Positions 23,697-34,903 are shown, numbered from the stretch's first letter. The stretch is DNA of 64,000 nucleotides from DSVZ01 sp037439785 (GCA_037439785.1 JBBIVJ010000027.1:1-64000), one strand, 5' to 3'. A program made the numbers and translations. The notes: generated by a model not told the origin, from the letters alone.

Positions 23697-26265
23697 GCGG
23701 GGCGGCCGGCGCCTCCGGGAACAACCGCCGCAACAGTTCGGTGGCCACCGGCCGCTCCGGACGCCCCGCTGCCAGCTCCGCCAGCAGCCGCCGCGCCTCC
23801 GCCGGGTTGTCCGCGGACATCTGCACCGCCAGCGTCACCAGGTGGGCGTACCCGGCAGTGAAATCCGCACTCTCGCGGACGCTTGCCAGCAGGGCCGCCC
23901 GCGCCTCCGCCGGGCGTCCCTCCGCCTCCGCCCGCAAGGCCTGGAGGTAGTGGTCCCGCGCGCGGACAAATGCCCGCAGCCGCGGCCCCAAAACCTCCGG
24001 CTCCGCCAGCAGCCCTTCCGGTCCCGGCCCCGCCGCCGCCCACACCCGCAGCGCCCACAACGTCGCCCAGGGCGGGCGCTGGCCCAGGCCCGGATCGCGC
24101 GCCGCCCGCCAGTGAATCTGCTGGCGGTCGTCGGTGTCCGGCTCGCCGGCCAGCCCGGCCTCCCCCGCCCAATAGTTGCCCAGCAACTGCACCGTGTCGG
24201 TGAGTCCCACTCCGCGGAGCGCCTCGCGCAGGGCGGGCGAGTTCACCCGCCGCTCGAACCAGTCCGCCGGGTAGGTGCGGGGCGCGGTAAACGCCACCAG
24301 CCCGAGCACGGGCGTCTCGAGCGTGGGCCGCAGCAGGAACGCCCGCACCGCCGGAAACTCCGCGCGCAGGGAGGCGAACACCCGCCCCACGTTGTCCGTG
24401 GTGAACTGGTACAGCGGCACCCACTGACACAACAGGCCGCCCGGGGCCAGTCGGGCGCGCGCCGCCCGGTAATGCTCCCGCGTGAACAACGCCCCCGCAC
24501 CGTCCCGCGCCGGATGGAACAGGTCGGCCACGATCACGTCGTAGCGCTGCGGGGTGGCGAGCAAGAACCGGCGGGCGTCCGCGGTGAAGACCCGCAGCCG
24601 CTCGGCGGGCGCGGCGTTGGCCGGCGCAAACTCGGGCATCACCGCCACCACTTCCGGCAGCAGTTCCACGCCGTCCACCTCCACCTCCGGATGCACCGTG
24701 GCGGCCGCGGCGGTGATGCCCGTGCCGGCGCCCAGAAACAGGGCACGGCGCGGTGCGGGATGCAGCAGCAGCGGCAGGTGTGCCTGGCGGCGTTCGGCCG
24801 CGGCCGCCGCTGTGCCGCCCATGGTGAAGCGGTGGTTCACGCGCAAGGTGCGGTCCCCGGTTCCGGTTTCGATCACCGCCACCGAGTCGCTCACCCCCTC
24901 CCGCCACACCCGCAGCCGCTCGCCGGGCAGGAGCCGGATCAACCGCAGGTCCGGCAGCGCCGCCACCGCCAGGGCCAGCGGCGCGGCCAGCGTCACCCAC
25001 CACCCGCGACGGTCCGGGCTCAGCGCCAGCAGGACGTAGCCCGCCGCCAGCAACGCCAGCGTGCCCTTTCCCCCCAGCGCCGGGTACGCCAGCGCCCCCA
25101 CCGCCAGCGGCGCCAGCGCCCCGCCCAGCGTGTTCCAGGCCAGCGCCCGGCCCAGGCCGAACCCCGTGTCGCGCGCGTGCTGGGCCAGCGTGGCAAACGT
25201 GGCCCCCAGGCCCAGGCTGGCCGGCAGGAACACCGCGGCCGCAACCAGCAGTTCGGCGGCGGTCACCGCGGCAAACGAATGGCCCAGACCGCGGCGCAAC
25301 CCCGCGTAAACCTCCGGTGCCGGCGCCAGGGCCCAGCCGCTCAGGGCGCAGGCCCCTGCCAGTCCCATCAACAACCGGCCAGGCTCACCCCATGCCGGCC
25401 AGCGCCGCGCCAGGCGCCGCACCATCGCCGCGCCCAGCGCGGTCCCCGCGAGGTACACCGCCAGCAGGGCCGCAAAGGTGTAACCGGTGTCCTCCAGCAC
25501 CAGCTTGAGCACCCGCACACCCAGCACTTCCCAGCCGATGCCCAGCAGGCCAGTGGTCACCAGCAGCACGCGCAGGCGCGCGGGCGACAGCGTCCAACCG
25601 GTCGGTACCGGGCGGGGCACGGCGGCCGGCCGGCGGGCGGGAACCGGAAACCTTCGGTCCAGCGCCCATGCCGCTGCCGCGCAGGCCAGATTCAACAACC
25701 CCAGCCCCCGCAGCGTGGCGGTGAACCCCAGCTGGAAACCGGCCTCGAGTGTGAAGGCGGCGCCCAACGCCGCCCCCAGCGTGTTGGCCGCATACAGCGT
25801 TCCCACCACCCGGCCCTGGGAAGCGACCTGGCGAACGAAGCCCTCCATGGCGACCAGCGTGGCGCCCAGGGCCGCCGTGGCCGGCAGCAGGGTCAGGGCC
25901 GGCACCCCAAAAGCCACCGCGGCGTGCCGCCACGGCGGGGGCTCCAGACCGATCCACGCCAGCGCCACGGCATGGGCCGCCCGGATCAGGGTGGGGGAAA
26001 GCCACACCCACAGCCCGATCACGACCTCGAGACAGGCATACAGTTGCAGGGTGGTCCCGGGCCAGCGACGCTGCAGGGCGTCCGAACCGGCCGCCCCGAG
26101 CGCCAGCCCCCCGAAGAAGGCCGCCACCACCGCGAGCACCGCGGGCAGTTCCTGGCCCAGCCCCAGCGCGAACATCCGCGTCCAGAGCACCTGACAACCC
26201 AAACCGCACAGGCCGGACACAACCAGGACGGCGTGTGCCGACAGGAGGGGGAAGCGGCGGGTCAT
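23686..26265 (-). CDS. Membrane-fused spermidine synthase-like protein
   Basis: This 859-residue protein has two parts. The first 480 or so residues are about 12-14 hydrophobic segments in an MFS-like layout (start MTRRFPLLSAHAVLVVSGLCGLG). The second is a Rossmann-fold polyamine synthase/methyltransferase domain: ALFLGAGTGITAAAATVHP (AdoMet-type glycine loop), VDGVELLPEVV, FTADARRFLLATP, YDVIVADLFHPARDGAGALFT. A C-terminal 90 residues resemble TPR helices. Such fused proteins are widespread in PVC bacteria and deltaproteobacteria and their substrate is unknown; classical spermidine synthase activity should not be assumed. The ATG at 26265 opens the first membrane segment. Confidence 0.85.
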   Translation of the reverse strand: MTRRFPLLSAHAVLVVSGLCGLGCQVLWTRMFALGLGQELPAVLAVVAAFFGGLALGAAGSDALQRRWPGTTLQLYACLEVVIGLWVWLSPTLIRAAHAVALAWIGLEPPPWRHAAVAFGVPALTLLPATAALGATLVAMEGFVRQVASQGRVVGTLYAANTLGAALGAAFTLEAGFQLGFTATLRGLGLLNLACAAAAWALDRRFPVPARRPAAVPRPVPTGWTLSPARLRVLLVTTGLLGIGWEVLGVRVLKLVLEDTGYTFAALLAVYLAGTALGAAMVRRLARRWPAWGEPGRLLMGLAGACALSGWALAPAPEVYAGLRRGLGHSFAAVTAAELLVAAAVFLPASLGLGATFATLAQHARDTGFGLGRALAWNTLGGALAPLAVGALAYPALGGKGTLALLAAGYVLLALSPDRRGWWVTLAAPLALAVAALPDLRLIRLLPGERLRVWREGVSDSVAVIETGTGDRTLRVNHRFTMGGTAAAAAERRQAHLPLLLHPAPRRALFLGAGTGITAAAATVHPEVEVDGVELLPEVVAVMPEFAPANAAPAERLRVFTADARRFLLATPQRYDVIVADLFHPARDGAGALFTREHYRAARARLAPGGLLCQWVPLYQFTTDNVGRVFASLRAEFPAVRAFLLRPTLETPVLGLVAFTAPRTYPADWFERRVNSPALREALRGVGLTDTVQLLGNYWAGEAGLAGEPDTDDRQQIHWRAARDPGLGQRPPWATLWALRVWAAAGPGPEGLLAEPEVLGPRLRAFVRARDHYLQALRAEAEGRPAEARAALLASVRESADFTAGYAHLVTLAVQMSADNPAEARRLLAELAAGRPERPVATELLRRLFPEAPAAPLTP

Positions 26266-26411
26266 GATGCGATGGCGGCGCACAGGGTAGGAGCGGCGTG
26301 CGGGGTGAACAAGCGCGCCCGCGGCGACGGCGCCCACCCCGGGGGAGGTGTGCGGGCAAAAAACCACTTGTCACCGTTAACAAGCGGCGCTTCATTGTGC
26401 GGTCATTGCCC

Positions 26412-26729
26412 ATGGTCACGACCAGGCCCAACCCGCAACGCCCGCTCCGCCACCTCGCGTGGATGGTGCCGGTGGTGGGGCTGTGGTTGCTGGCGCAGGC
26501 CGCGGCCTTCTGGCCCGCCTTCCATCATTGCTTGCACGAAAGCTCGGGCAACCCGGAGCACCATTGCGCCGCGGTCGTGTTCCAGCAGGGCCTGATCGAG
26601 TCGGCGCCTGCCCATCCGCTGCCCGCTCCTCCGGCCGCGGTTCTGGTCTCCCTCCCGGAAGCACCGACGGCGCTCCTGGCCGGCTGGAGTGAGTGGTTGC
26701 CGCCGGGCCGCGCTCCTCCCGCGGCCTGA
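26412..26729 (+). CDS. Small membrane-anchored His/Cys protein
   Basis: This is a 105-residue protein of unknown function. After a short basic N-terminus a single hydrophobic segment (MVPVVGLWLLAQAAAFWPA) would place the rest outside the membrane. The next part has FHHCLHES and PEHHCAAVVFQQG, that is, clustered His and Cys that could bind a metal. The tail is Pro/Ala-rich. I recall similar small verrucomicrobial proteins with a HxCAVxxFxxG core but cannot name a family. It is read away from the membrane-fused synthase gene and toward the secreted cluster at 26855-29507. Confidence 0.6.
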   Translation: MVTTRPNPQRPLRHLAWMVPVVGLWLLAQAAAFWPAFHHCLHESSGNPEHHCAAVVFQQGLIESAPAHPLPAPPAAVLVSLPEAPTALLAGWSEWLPPGRAPPAA

Positions 26730-26854
26730 TCCGCTGTTGTCGGCGTCGGGGTCTCCCTACGTGGAAGACGCCCGGCATGAACTTCCCTTTTTGCGTCAAA
26801 CCCCTGCCCTGACTGGCCGTGCCCGTCGCCGGTCGGGAGCGGGCTCTTGGAAAC

Positions 26855-27562
26855 ATGAAAACGCCCCGCTCTTTGCTCCATGCCTTTACCCTGATTGAAC
26901 TGCTGGTGGTCATCGCCATCATCGGCATCCTGGCCGCCCTGCTCCTGCCGGCCCTGGCCTCGGCCAAGGTCAAAGCCCGCCAGGTCGGCTGCGCCTCGAA
27001 CCTGCACCAGATCGGCCTGGCCCTGACGATGTATGCTGACGACCACCTGGGTTGGCTGCCCGAGACCACGCACGGGACGACCGAAACGAACCGCTCGTGG
27101 ATTTTCACCCTCAGGCCCTACCTGGCCAACGTGGACCACGTCCGCATCTGCCCGGCCGACCCCCGGGGCCGGGAGCGGCTCCGCGCCGGAGCCAGCAGCT
27201 ACGTGCTCAACGAATACACCGCGGTGGACCTGGTGGACCCCTTCGGCGGCGTGCGGGAAACCTTCCGCAACCTCAACCGCCTGGTCCGCCCCACCGAGAC
27301 CATCACGGCCTTCATCGGCGCCGAATCCTTCAGCCCCGGCGTGTTCCAGGACCACACCCACTCGCGGAACTGGCACAAGGGCTGGTACACGGTCATCGCC
27401 GACATCGAGCCCAACCGTTTCCGCACCGGCGGCACCGACACCAATCACCTCAACGGCTCGGCGAACTACCTCTTCGCCGACACCCACGTCACCGCCTGGC
27501 GCGCCCCCAACGTGAAGGCGCGCTTCGACCGCGGTGAAAACATCGCCCGGCCGCCGGAGTAG
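26855..27562 (+). CDS. Pseudopilin-like secreted protein (prepilin N-terminal motif)
   Basis: This 235-residue protein carries a type IV prepilin-like N-terminus: a short basic leader, then AFTLIELLVVIAIIGILAALLLPAL with the conserved Glu at position 5 of the mature helix, where prepilin peptidase cuts. The body is of the DUF1559-like type very abundant in PVC bacteria: CASNLHQIGLALTMYADD, VRICPADPRG, and the C-terminal HLNGSANYLFADTHVTAWR. These are thought to be secretion-system pseudopilins or surface proteins; the role of each paralogue is unknown. The ATG at 26855 fits the leader. Confidence 0.9.
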   Translation: MKTPRSLLHAFTLIELLVVIAIIGILAALLLPALASAKVKARQVGCASNLHQIGLALTMYADDHLGWLPETTHGTTETNRSWIFTLRPYLANVDHVRICPADPRGRERLRAGASSYVLNEYTAVDLVDPFGGVRETFRNLNRLVRPTETITAFIGAESFSPGVFQDHTHSRNWHKGWYTVIADIEPNRFRTGGTDTNHLNGSANYLFADTHVTAWRAPNVKARFDRGENIARPPE

Positions 27563-27621
27563 GCGGTCGGCGCTGCTCTGGCAACACGATACGTACTAAC
27601 CCTCGGAACCCCCTTTGCAAA

Positions 27622-28350
27622 ATGAGCACGCAGACGACTCCTTCACCTGCTCTTTGGTCCGCCGCCTGGCACGCGGCGGCCGCGCTCGGCCTGGCCGGCG
27701 CGCTGCACGCCCAAACCGTCCTCCGCTCCGGCCACATGGACCTCGGCGTGGCCTACGAGGCCGGCGAATTGTCCGTGCACATCCACAGCGACGATCCCGA
27801 GCCGGACGGCACTGAATATGGCCCCGGTGAGGCGGTGATCGAACTGGGCCTGGCGGCGCAAACCACCGTGCCGGCCAGCCCGCAATTCGCCTTCCTGGGC
27901 GCACCCGGCGACCCCCTCTACCTGCTGGCGGCTACCGAAAACCCGGCCCTGCCGTTTTTGGGGCTGGCGGCCGAAGAGGTCGAGCCGGGGCTCTTTGCCG
28001 GCAACCTCCTCACCCTCACCCTCACCGGCGCCGCCGGCCCGGGTGAGTTTGCGCTGTTCACCGTGGACGCCTTCGGCAGTCCCACCGTGCACATGAACAC
28101 CCGCGGCGGCATCACCGCCGCGGACCACACCACGCTGCAGGCCGGCAGCCACGGCCACGCCCAGTGGGCCTTCACGGCGCCCGGGGACTACGACCTCACT
28201 TTCGTCGCCTCGGGCACGCTTGAAGGCGGCGGCGGCAGCGTGTCGAGTGAACCGGCCACCTTCCGCTTCACCGTGGTGCCCGAGCCGGCCCCGGCTGCCC
28301 TGTTGATCTTGGGCGGCCTGGGCTGCTGGCTCGGTCGGCGCCGCGGCTGA
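27622..28350 (+). CDS. Choice-of-anchor M domain protein with PEP-CTERM signal
   Basis: This 242-residue exported protein has a hydrophobic leader ending near ALHAQ. The body matches the choice-of-anchor M domain (TIGR03769 type): GHMDLGVAYEAGELSVHIH, FAFLGAPGDPLYLLAA, LPFLGLAAEEVEPGLF, then HGHAQWAFTAPGDYDLTF. The C-terminus is a PEP-CTERM signal: VVPEPAPAALLILGGLGCWLGRRRG. In Actinobacteria this domain is found in proteins encoded with metal ABC transporters; here no transporter is nearby. It pairs with the similar protein encoded next on the same strand. Confidence 0.88.
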   Translation: MSTQTTPSPALWSAAWHAAAALGLAGALHAQTVLRSGHMDLGVAYEAGELSVHIHSDDPEPDGTEYGPGEAVIELGLAAQTTVPASPQFAFLGAPGDPLYLLAATENPALPFLGLAAEEVEPGLFAGNLLTLTLTGAAGPGEFALFTVDAFGSPTVHMNTRGGITAADHTTLQAGSHGHAQWAFTAPGDYDLTFVASGTLEGGGGSVSSEPATFRFTVVPEPAPAALLILGGLGCWLGRRRG

Positions 28351-28454
28351 CTCCCATCCGGCGGGACCGGCCGGAACCAAGGGCTGCGTGGAACTACCTG
28401 CCCGCAGGCCCGACCCCGGCCGGTTTCCGCCGGCTCCGCGATTGCCTGCCCGCC

Positions 28455-29507
28455 ATGAAACGGACTGCTCTGCTGCTTGGCCTGATCGGACTTGGGACCG
28501 CCGCTCCCGGCGTCGCGGCCGGGGACCGGACGCGCCTGACCACCGAGCACGCCGACCTGTGGGTCGTGTACCAGCCGGACGATCCCACCAACAAGCTGGC
28601 GCTGGTCGTCTACGACCACGATCACGGCGTTACTTTCCTCTCCAACCAGGTCGCCCTCGTGGTGGCCGAGGCGGCCCGCACCGAACTGCCCGGCGATTTC
28701 CCCCCGCTGGGCCGGACCGGTGACCCGATCTGGATTCTGCCGCAGACCCAGAACCCGGCCCTGCTGTTCCTGGGCCTGTCCGCCGCCGCCGTCCCCGCCG
28801 CGGTCTTTCCCCAGGGCCTCACGCTCCACCTGCGCGCGGTCGAGGGCCCGGGCCATTTCTTCGCCTGGCAGGCCGGCCTGGGCGGACTGGACATCCGCGT
28901 CAACAGCCGCGACGGCCCGGACGAGACCGACCAGCTCCCGCTGCCCCCTGACAGCCACGCGCATTGGAACCTAGGCTTCACCACCAACGGCGTGTACGAC
29001 CTGGTCTTTGAAGTCCGGGGTCGCCGCGCCGGCGTCGAAACCAACGACTTCAGCCTCCCCACGCCCTTCCGCTTCGAGGTCGAGCCGCTGCCGCCACCCG
29101 AAGAAAAGCCCTTCATCCGCTGGCAACGCGAGCAATGGCCCGGCGTGACCGGCGACGCGGTCATCGGCCCGGGCGCCGACCCCGACGGCGATGGCGTGGT
29201 CAACGCCGTCGAGTATGCCCTGGGCCTGGACCCGCACGTGCCCGATCGCGACCGCCTGCCGCGTCTGCGGTTGGTCGAGAGCCCCGCCGGCCGGCAGTGG
29301 CGCCTCGAGTTTGAACCCAACCCCGCGGCCACGGACATCCTCTTCCGCGCCTGGCAAACGGCCGACCTGGCCGCGGCCACCGCCTGGCAGCCCCTGCCCG
29401 GCCCCCGCGTGGAGCCGACGCCGGCCGGTCGGCCGCGCCTGGTTTTTGAAGGGGCGGCCCCGGCGGCGGGGCAGTATGTGCGCTGGGGCGTCGAGTTTCT
29501 GCCCTGA
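28455..29507 (+). CDS. Choice-of-anchor M domain protein without a PEP-CTERM signal
   Basis: This 350-residue protein has a signal peptide (MKRTALLLGLIGLGTAAPGVAAG). A choice-of-anchor M domain follows (EHADLWVVYQ, PIWILPQTQNPALLFLGL, SHAHWNLGFTTNGVYDLVFEV). The C-terminal region begins with a calcium-binding-like DPDGDGVVNAVEYALGLDP and continues as a small beta domain found at the ends of many secreted verrucomicrobial proteins. It resembles its upstream neighbour over the first 190 or so residues, so the two are likely old duplicates that took different C-terminal domains. Confidence 0.85.
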   Translation: MKRTALLLGLIGLGTAAPGVAAGDRTRLTTEHADLWVVYQPDDPTNKLALVVYDHDHGVTFLSNQVALVVAEAARTELPGDFPPLGRTGDPIWILPQTQNPALLFLGLSAAAVPAAVFPQGLTLHLRAVEGPGHFFAWQAGLGGLDIRVNSRDGPDETDQLPLPPDSHAHWNLGFTTNGVYDLVFEVRGRRAGVETNDFSLPTPFRFEVEPLPPPEEKPFIRWQREQWPGVTGDAVIGPGADPDGDGVVNAVEYALGLDPHVPDRDRLPRLRLVESPAGRQWRLEFEPNPAATDILFRAWQTADLAAATAWQPLPGPRVEPTPAGRPRLVFEGAAPAAGQYVRWGVEFLP

Positions 29508-29762
29508 CCGCCTCTTCCTGCCCTCCAAACCTGATCGGCAGGTCGTTGACTTGCCCCTCGGTTCCGGCAGGGACGGGCGGAGGTTTGCCGCGCTTGCCGG
29601 GGCGGCGGCTGGTCGGCGAGAGGGGAGAAGCCTGGCGCGGCGAGGGGCCTTTGCTTAGGCTGCCGCCGCCTTTCCATGCAGGGGACGCCACAAACTCCGG
29701 ACGCGGTCCCACCCTGGCGGCGGTCCGCAGGGCGGCAGCAATCAGGCGGGAAGCCGTCATGG

Positions 29763-32700
29763 ATGCTGCTGGTGGGCCGGGTGTGTCTGGGAGGGCCGCT
29801 GGCGCCCACGGCCGCGGCCGCGGAAGTCGAGCCGTGGGAGGCGATGGATTACGGCCCGTTTCTGACCGCCTCGATCGAGGCGCCCGAGCCCGCGGGCAAC
29901 CTCGCTTACAAAGGGCTGGCCATCCGGCTGGCCGGCGCCTTTGGCGGCCAGGCCGGGGAGGCGGTGCTTTTCGACACTGACCTGCTGCGTTACGCGGCGG
30001 GCTGGAACGGCAATTACGTGGCCTTGAAGGGGGTGGTCTTCGACGGCGAGCACTGGGCGTATCCGAAGACCGACGGCCCGCAGGTCTTCGGCAATCCCCC
30101 GGTGCCCGGGTGGGCGCACAACGGCTCCTTCGCCGACCCTCGCCCCCAACCTTACGGCCCCTTGCCCCGGTCCCACGCCCGTTGGCGGGGACTGTATCTC
30201 CACGGCCCGCAGGTGATCCTCAGCTACACGGTGGGGGACATGACCGTGCTGGAACGGCCGGGGCTCGCCCGCGGCGCGGGGCTGACGGCCTTCGAGCGCA
30301 CGCTGAACCTCGGTCCCACCACGCAGACGCAGGCGGTCCAGGTCGCCTTTTCTGCCCGGCGGCCGACGGGAAGGGATCGTTGCGCCCGACGACGGGCCGG
30401 GCATGGCGTGGTTGATACCGCCACCTGCCCCACCCGCCACCGCGAACGCCCCTGACCGCGCCCTGTGGCTCCGGCTCACGGCGGACGACGCGGGGCAACT
30501 GACCACGGATGCCGTGCAGAGCGGCCGGGCCTGGACCGCGTGGAAGGTCGCCCACGCGCCTGCGGGACAGGCCGGCGGCGCGCTGCTCTTCGAGGGCGAG
30601 GGCTGGCTGCAGGGGCCTGCCGGCGTCCAGCCCGATTTCCTGCGGCACGACCTCACGGTGACGGCGTGGCTGCGGACGGCGGAGGACGGCAGCATTGTTT
30701 CGCTCACGCTCCCCGACCGCCCCTGGGTGCCGCAGGGCAAGGCGTTTTTTGTGCGGGAGGGCAGGTTGGGATTCGACATCGGCTGGGTGGGGGCGGTCAC
30801 GGGCCGTCGGCACGTGGCGGACGGTCGCTGGCATCACGTGGCCCTGACCCGGGCGCATGAGACCGGCGCGGTCCGGCTGTATGTGGACGGCGAGGGACAA
30901 CTCCGGCCCGCGGCCCCGCTGGCCGGCGAAGTCCTGCGGCTGGGCTTCACCGCGCCGGATTTCCCGGCCCGTCCGTGGTTCCGGGGCTTGATGGACGAGG
31001 TGCGCGTGTTTGCGCGGGCCCTGAGCGCCGCCGAAATCGCCCTTCAAGCCGGTCGGTCCGCCGCTCTCGCCGGTGGGCTGGCCGCGGTCGCGCAGGGGGA
31101 CGTGGCGGGGGCGGTCTGGCTCGACGACGCCCCCGGGCACCTGCGCCTCCAATTTCCCCCCTCCGCCCGGCCGCGCCGGGTGCGCCTCCTGCTCTGGCGC
31201 GGGGCGGAGGCGGAGCGGGGGCGCCTGGAAGAGATGGCGCGCCGCTTCGATCCCCCGCCGGACCTGACCCCCCTGACCGCCGGCGGCCCGCCCCGTTGGC
31301 AGCCGAAGCTGGTCACCCACGGCCGGTTTGGCGCGGGCGACGGTCCCTACGCCGTGGACCAGATCACTGCCCCGGAGGCCAACCCGTGGCGCGCCTGGAT
31401 GCGCTTCGGCGGCGTGGATTTTTTCAGCGACCTGCGCCGCGCGGCCCTCTGCACCTGGAGCGGCGACGTCTGGCCGGTGGAAGGGATTGACGGCAACCTG
31501 GCGGAGCTGACCTGGCAACGGGTCGCCACCGGCCTGTTTCAACCGCTGGGTCTGAAGATCGTCCGCGACCAAATCCACGTCCTGGGCCGGGACCAGATCA
31601 CCCGCCTGCACGACCTCAACGGCGATGGCGAAGCCGACTTCTACGAGAACTTCAACAACGACGGCCTGGTCAGCGGGCACTTCCACGAGTTCGCCACCGA
31701 CCTCAAGACCGACGCCGCGGGCAACTTCTGGTACGCCAGGTGCGCCTGCCACGCCCTCCCCGCCCGGCATCCGCATCACGGCACGATCCTGAAACTGCCC
31801 CCGGACGGCTCGCGCCTGGAGGTTGTGGCCCGCGGGCTGCGCGCGGTCAACGGCCTGGGCGTGGGGCCGCGCGGGGAAATCCTCTGCATTGACAACCAGG
31901 GCCACTGGATGCCGGCCAACCGCATCAACTGGGTCGAGCCCGGCGGCTGGTACGGCAATCAACTGGCCTGGAACCCCGACCACCGCCAGAGCTACGACCC
32001 GCCGCTCTGCTGGGTGCACAACTTCGTGGACCGCTCCGGCGGCACCTTCCTCTGGGTGCCCGACCGCCGCTGGGGACCCGGCCTGGAAGACCGCATCATC
32101 TCCATCTCCTACGGCATGGGCTACCTCACCGCGGTGCTCGTGGACGAGACCGCCGGCGTCCGCCAGGGGGCGGTGACGCGCTTCCCGATGGACTTCGAGA
32201 CCGGCGTCATGCGCGGCGTCTTCCATCCGGTCAACGGCCAGCTTTACACCTGCGGCCTGTACGGGTGTGGTCGGGCAACCGCACCCGGCCGGGCGGCTTC
32301 TACCGCGTCCGCTACACCGGCCGGCCGGTGCGGATGGCCCACCGCTTCCACGTCGCCGCCGACGGTCTGGTGGTGGGCTTCACCGACCCGCTGGACCCCG
32401 CCGTGGCGGCGGATCCGCGCCACTACAGCTTGCAGGCCTGGAACTACCGCTGGACTGCCAACTACGGTTCGCCCGATTTCAAACTCGACGGCCGGGAAGG
32501 CCGCGACACCTGGACCGTCGCCGAGGCCGTGGTTGCGGCCGATCACCGCTCGGTCTTCCTGCGCGTGCCCGAACTCCAGCCGGTCATGCAGTTCCACCTC
32601 GTGTTCAACCTCCGCACCGCCGAGGGGGAGCCGCTCCGCAATTTCCTCCACGGCACCATCCATCGTCCCGGTCCCCGGCCGGGGGGTGAGGTGCCGGGCC

Positions 32701-34850
32701 TGACCTCCGCCCGCCCCCCCGCCCCCCCGCCGTCGGTCCCCCGCGGGCAGCTTGAACAGGAGGCGCCCGGCCTGCTCCAGGAGCTGAGCGCCCTCACCGC
32801 CCCCGCCGAGCGCGACCTCCGCGTGGTGCGCCTGCCGGCCCTCCACGTGCCGGCCGGCCAGCCGCCCGGCCCGTGGCTGGGTCCCGGCCCGTTCCGGAGC
32901 GTCTGGCGCGCGCAGCTCAGGGCCGCGTTGAGCGACACGGTGCATTTCCGCCTCACCGGCCGGGGCCGGGTCCTGCTGCGGCTTCACCACCAGCCCGTGC
33001 TCGAGGCCGGCCCGGGCGGGTTCGACCTCGAGACGCCCCGGCCGGTCACGCTGCACGGCGGCTTGAACTCTTTCGAGCTGGACTACACCGCGCCCGCGGA
33101 AGGCGAGGCCTTCCTCCGCGTCGGCTGGCGTTCCGAAACCTTCCCGGCCGAGCCGGTACCGGCCACGGCCTTTGTCCACGACGCGGCCGCTGCCGGGGCG
33201 CGGCAGGCGGTGGCGACCCGGCGTGGCCGGGCGCTGTTTGGCCGCCACCTCTGCGCGCGCTGCCATCAACCGGACCTGCCGTGGAATCCCGGAGCCATGC
33301 CCGAACTGGCCGCCCGGGGACCCGACCTGGACGGCCTGAACGAACGTCTGCAGGCTCACTGGCTGCTGGCTTATCTCGCCGACCCGCGCCGCGACCACCC
33401 CGACGGCGCCATGCCGCGCTTGCTGGACGCCGATCCCGACCACGCGGCGCAGCAGCAGGCTGCCGATCTCGCGGCGTTTCTGCTGGGCGGCGAGGCCGCG
33501 CCCACGCCCCCGGCCTCCGCTCTGCCGGATGCCAGCGGGGTGGCCGAGGGCGACCGCCTGTTTGCCGCCCTCGGTTGCGTGGCCTGTCATCGGCTTGCCG
33601 ACCAGCCCACCTTCGCCGCAGACTCGCGTCTTTCCCTGGCGCACGTTCCTGCCAAATGGCAGCCGGCGGCCCTGATGGCCCACCTCCGCCAGCCCGCGGC
33701 GCATCATCCCTGGACCCGCATGCCCACCTACGCCTTGAGCGAGGCGCAAGCCCGGGTCCTGGCCGCGCGGCTTCTCCATCAACCTTCCGGGCCGGTGGCT
33801 TCCCGGGCCGTGGCCCGCGCCGACACCCGCTCCGGCGATCCCGAACGCGGTCGGCGCACGTTTGAAGAACTCGGCTGCGCCGCCTGCCATCACCGCACCG
33901 GCACCACCCACCGCCTGGTGGCCTCCACCCTGGCCGCGCTGGACAACGCCGATTGGCAGCGCGGCTGCCTGGCGGAGGCCGGCGAAGCGCGGGGACGTGC
34001 GCCGGATTTTGGATTAGCACCGGAAGACCGGGCCGCGCTGCGCGCTTTTGCCGCCACCGACTGGCGGACCTCGCTGCGCCGTTGCGCCCCCGAGGAATTT
34101 GCCGAGCGGCAGATCATCGCCCTGCGTTGCCTTGCCTGCCACGGCCGCGACGGCCAGCCGGAGGTCTGGAGCCGCGTCGAAGCCCTCGACGCCACGCCTG
34201 CCGCCGGCACCACTTCTCCCGAGTCCGACACTCCGCCGGGCTCGGTCTCGGTGCACGCGGGCCGGCCCACCCTCAGTTTCGCCGGCGAAAAGTTGCACGC
34301 CGAGTGGATGCGCCGTTTGTTGACCGGCCGGCTCGACTACAAGCCGCGCCCGGAAAACCGCGGCTTCATGCCGGCCTTCCCCGCCCAGGGTGCCCTGCTG
34401 GCCGAAGGCCTGGCGCGACAACACGGTTACGGCCCCGAGCGTCCGCCCCGCCCGCCGGCCGACCCCGCCCTGGCCGCCCTGGGCGAACGGCTCACCCGCG
34501 TCGGCGAGGGCTTTGGGTGCGTTTCCTGCCACGACCTCGGCCCGCGCCCCGCCCTGGCCGGACCGGACACCGCGGCGATCAACCTCGCCTACATCGCCGA
34601 CCGCCTCCTGCCCGAGTACTACCGCCGCTACCTGCAGGACCCCCAAAAGCTCGTGCCGGGCACGATGATGCCGGCGTTCATCGGTCCGGACGGCCGGACC
34701 GCCCTTGCTGAGCCCTTCGGCGGCGACGCCCAACGCCAGTTTGCCGCGATCTGGCAATTCCTCCTGTTGCTCGACCCGGCCGACGCCCGGCAACCGCTCC
34801 CGGCCGGGATCACGACTCCGCCGCCCCTGCCTGCTGGCGACTACGAGTAA
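29763..34850 (+). pseudogene. Frameshifted giant secreted c-type cytochrome (DUF6797-like) gene
   Basis: One gene of about 1,695 codons is broken into three frames. Segment one (29763 to about 30370) has a signal peptide and a DUF6797-like start (EPWEAMDYGPFLTASIE). Segment two (about 30350 to 32262) continues with a concanavalin-like LamG domain and a six-bladed-propeller-type region (LHDLNGDGEADFYENFNND). Segment three (about 32260 to 34850) resumes at WSGNRTRPGGFYRVRYTG and carries repeated CxxCH heme sites: CARCHQ, CVACHR, CAACHH, CLACHG and CVSCHD. The second break looks like an extra TG at about 32262. Either the gene is dead or the assembly has two indels. An intact product would be a periplasmic multi-heme, probably electron-transferring, enzyme typical of PVC bacteria. 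Confidence 0.75.
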
Positions 34851-34903
34851 CGGCAGCGTCCCGCCAGGGCCGGGGGTCACGCCGCCCGACCCGGTCCCCG
34901 CGG

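Noticed and set aside
23686..26265. Classical spermidine synthase
   Set aside because: The long membrane half and divergent active-site region do not support polyamine synthesis as the default function.
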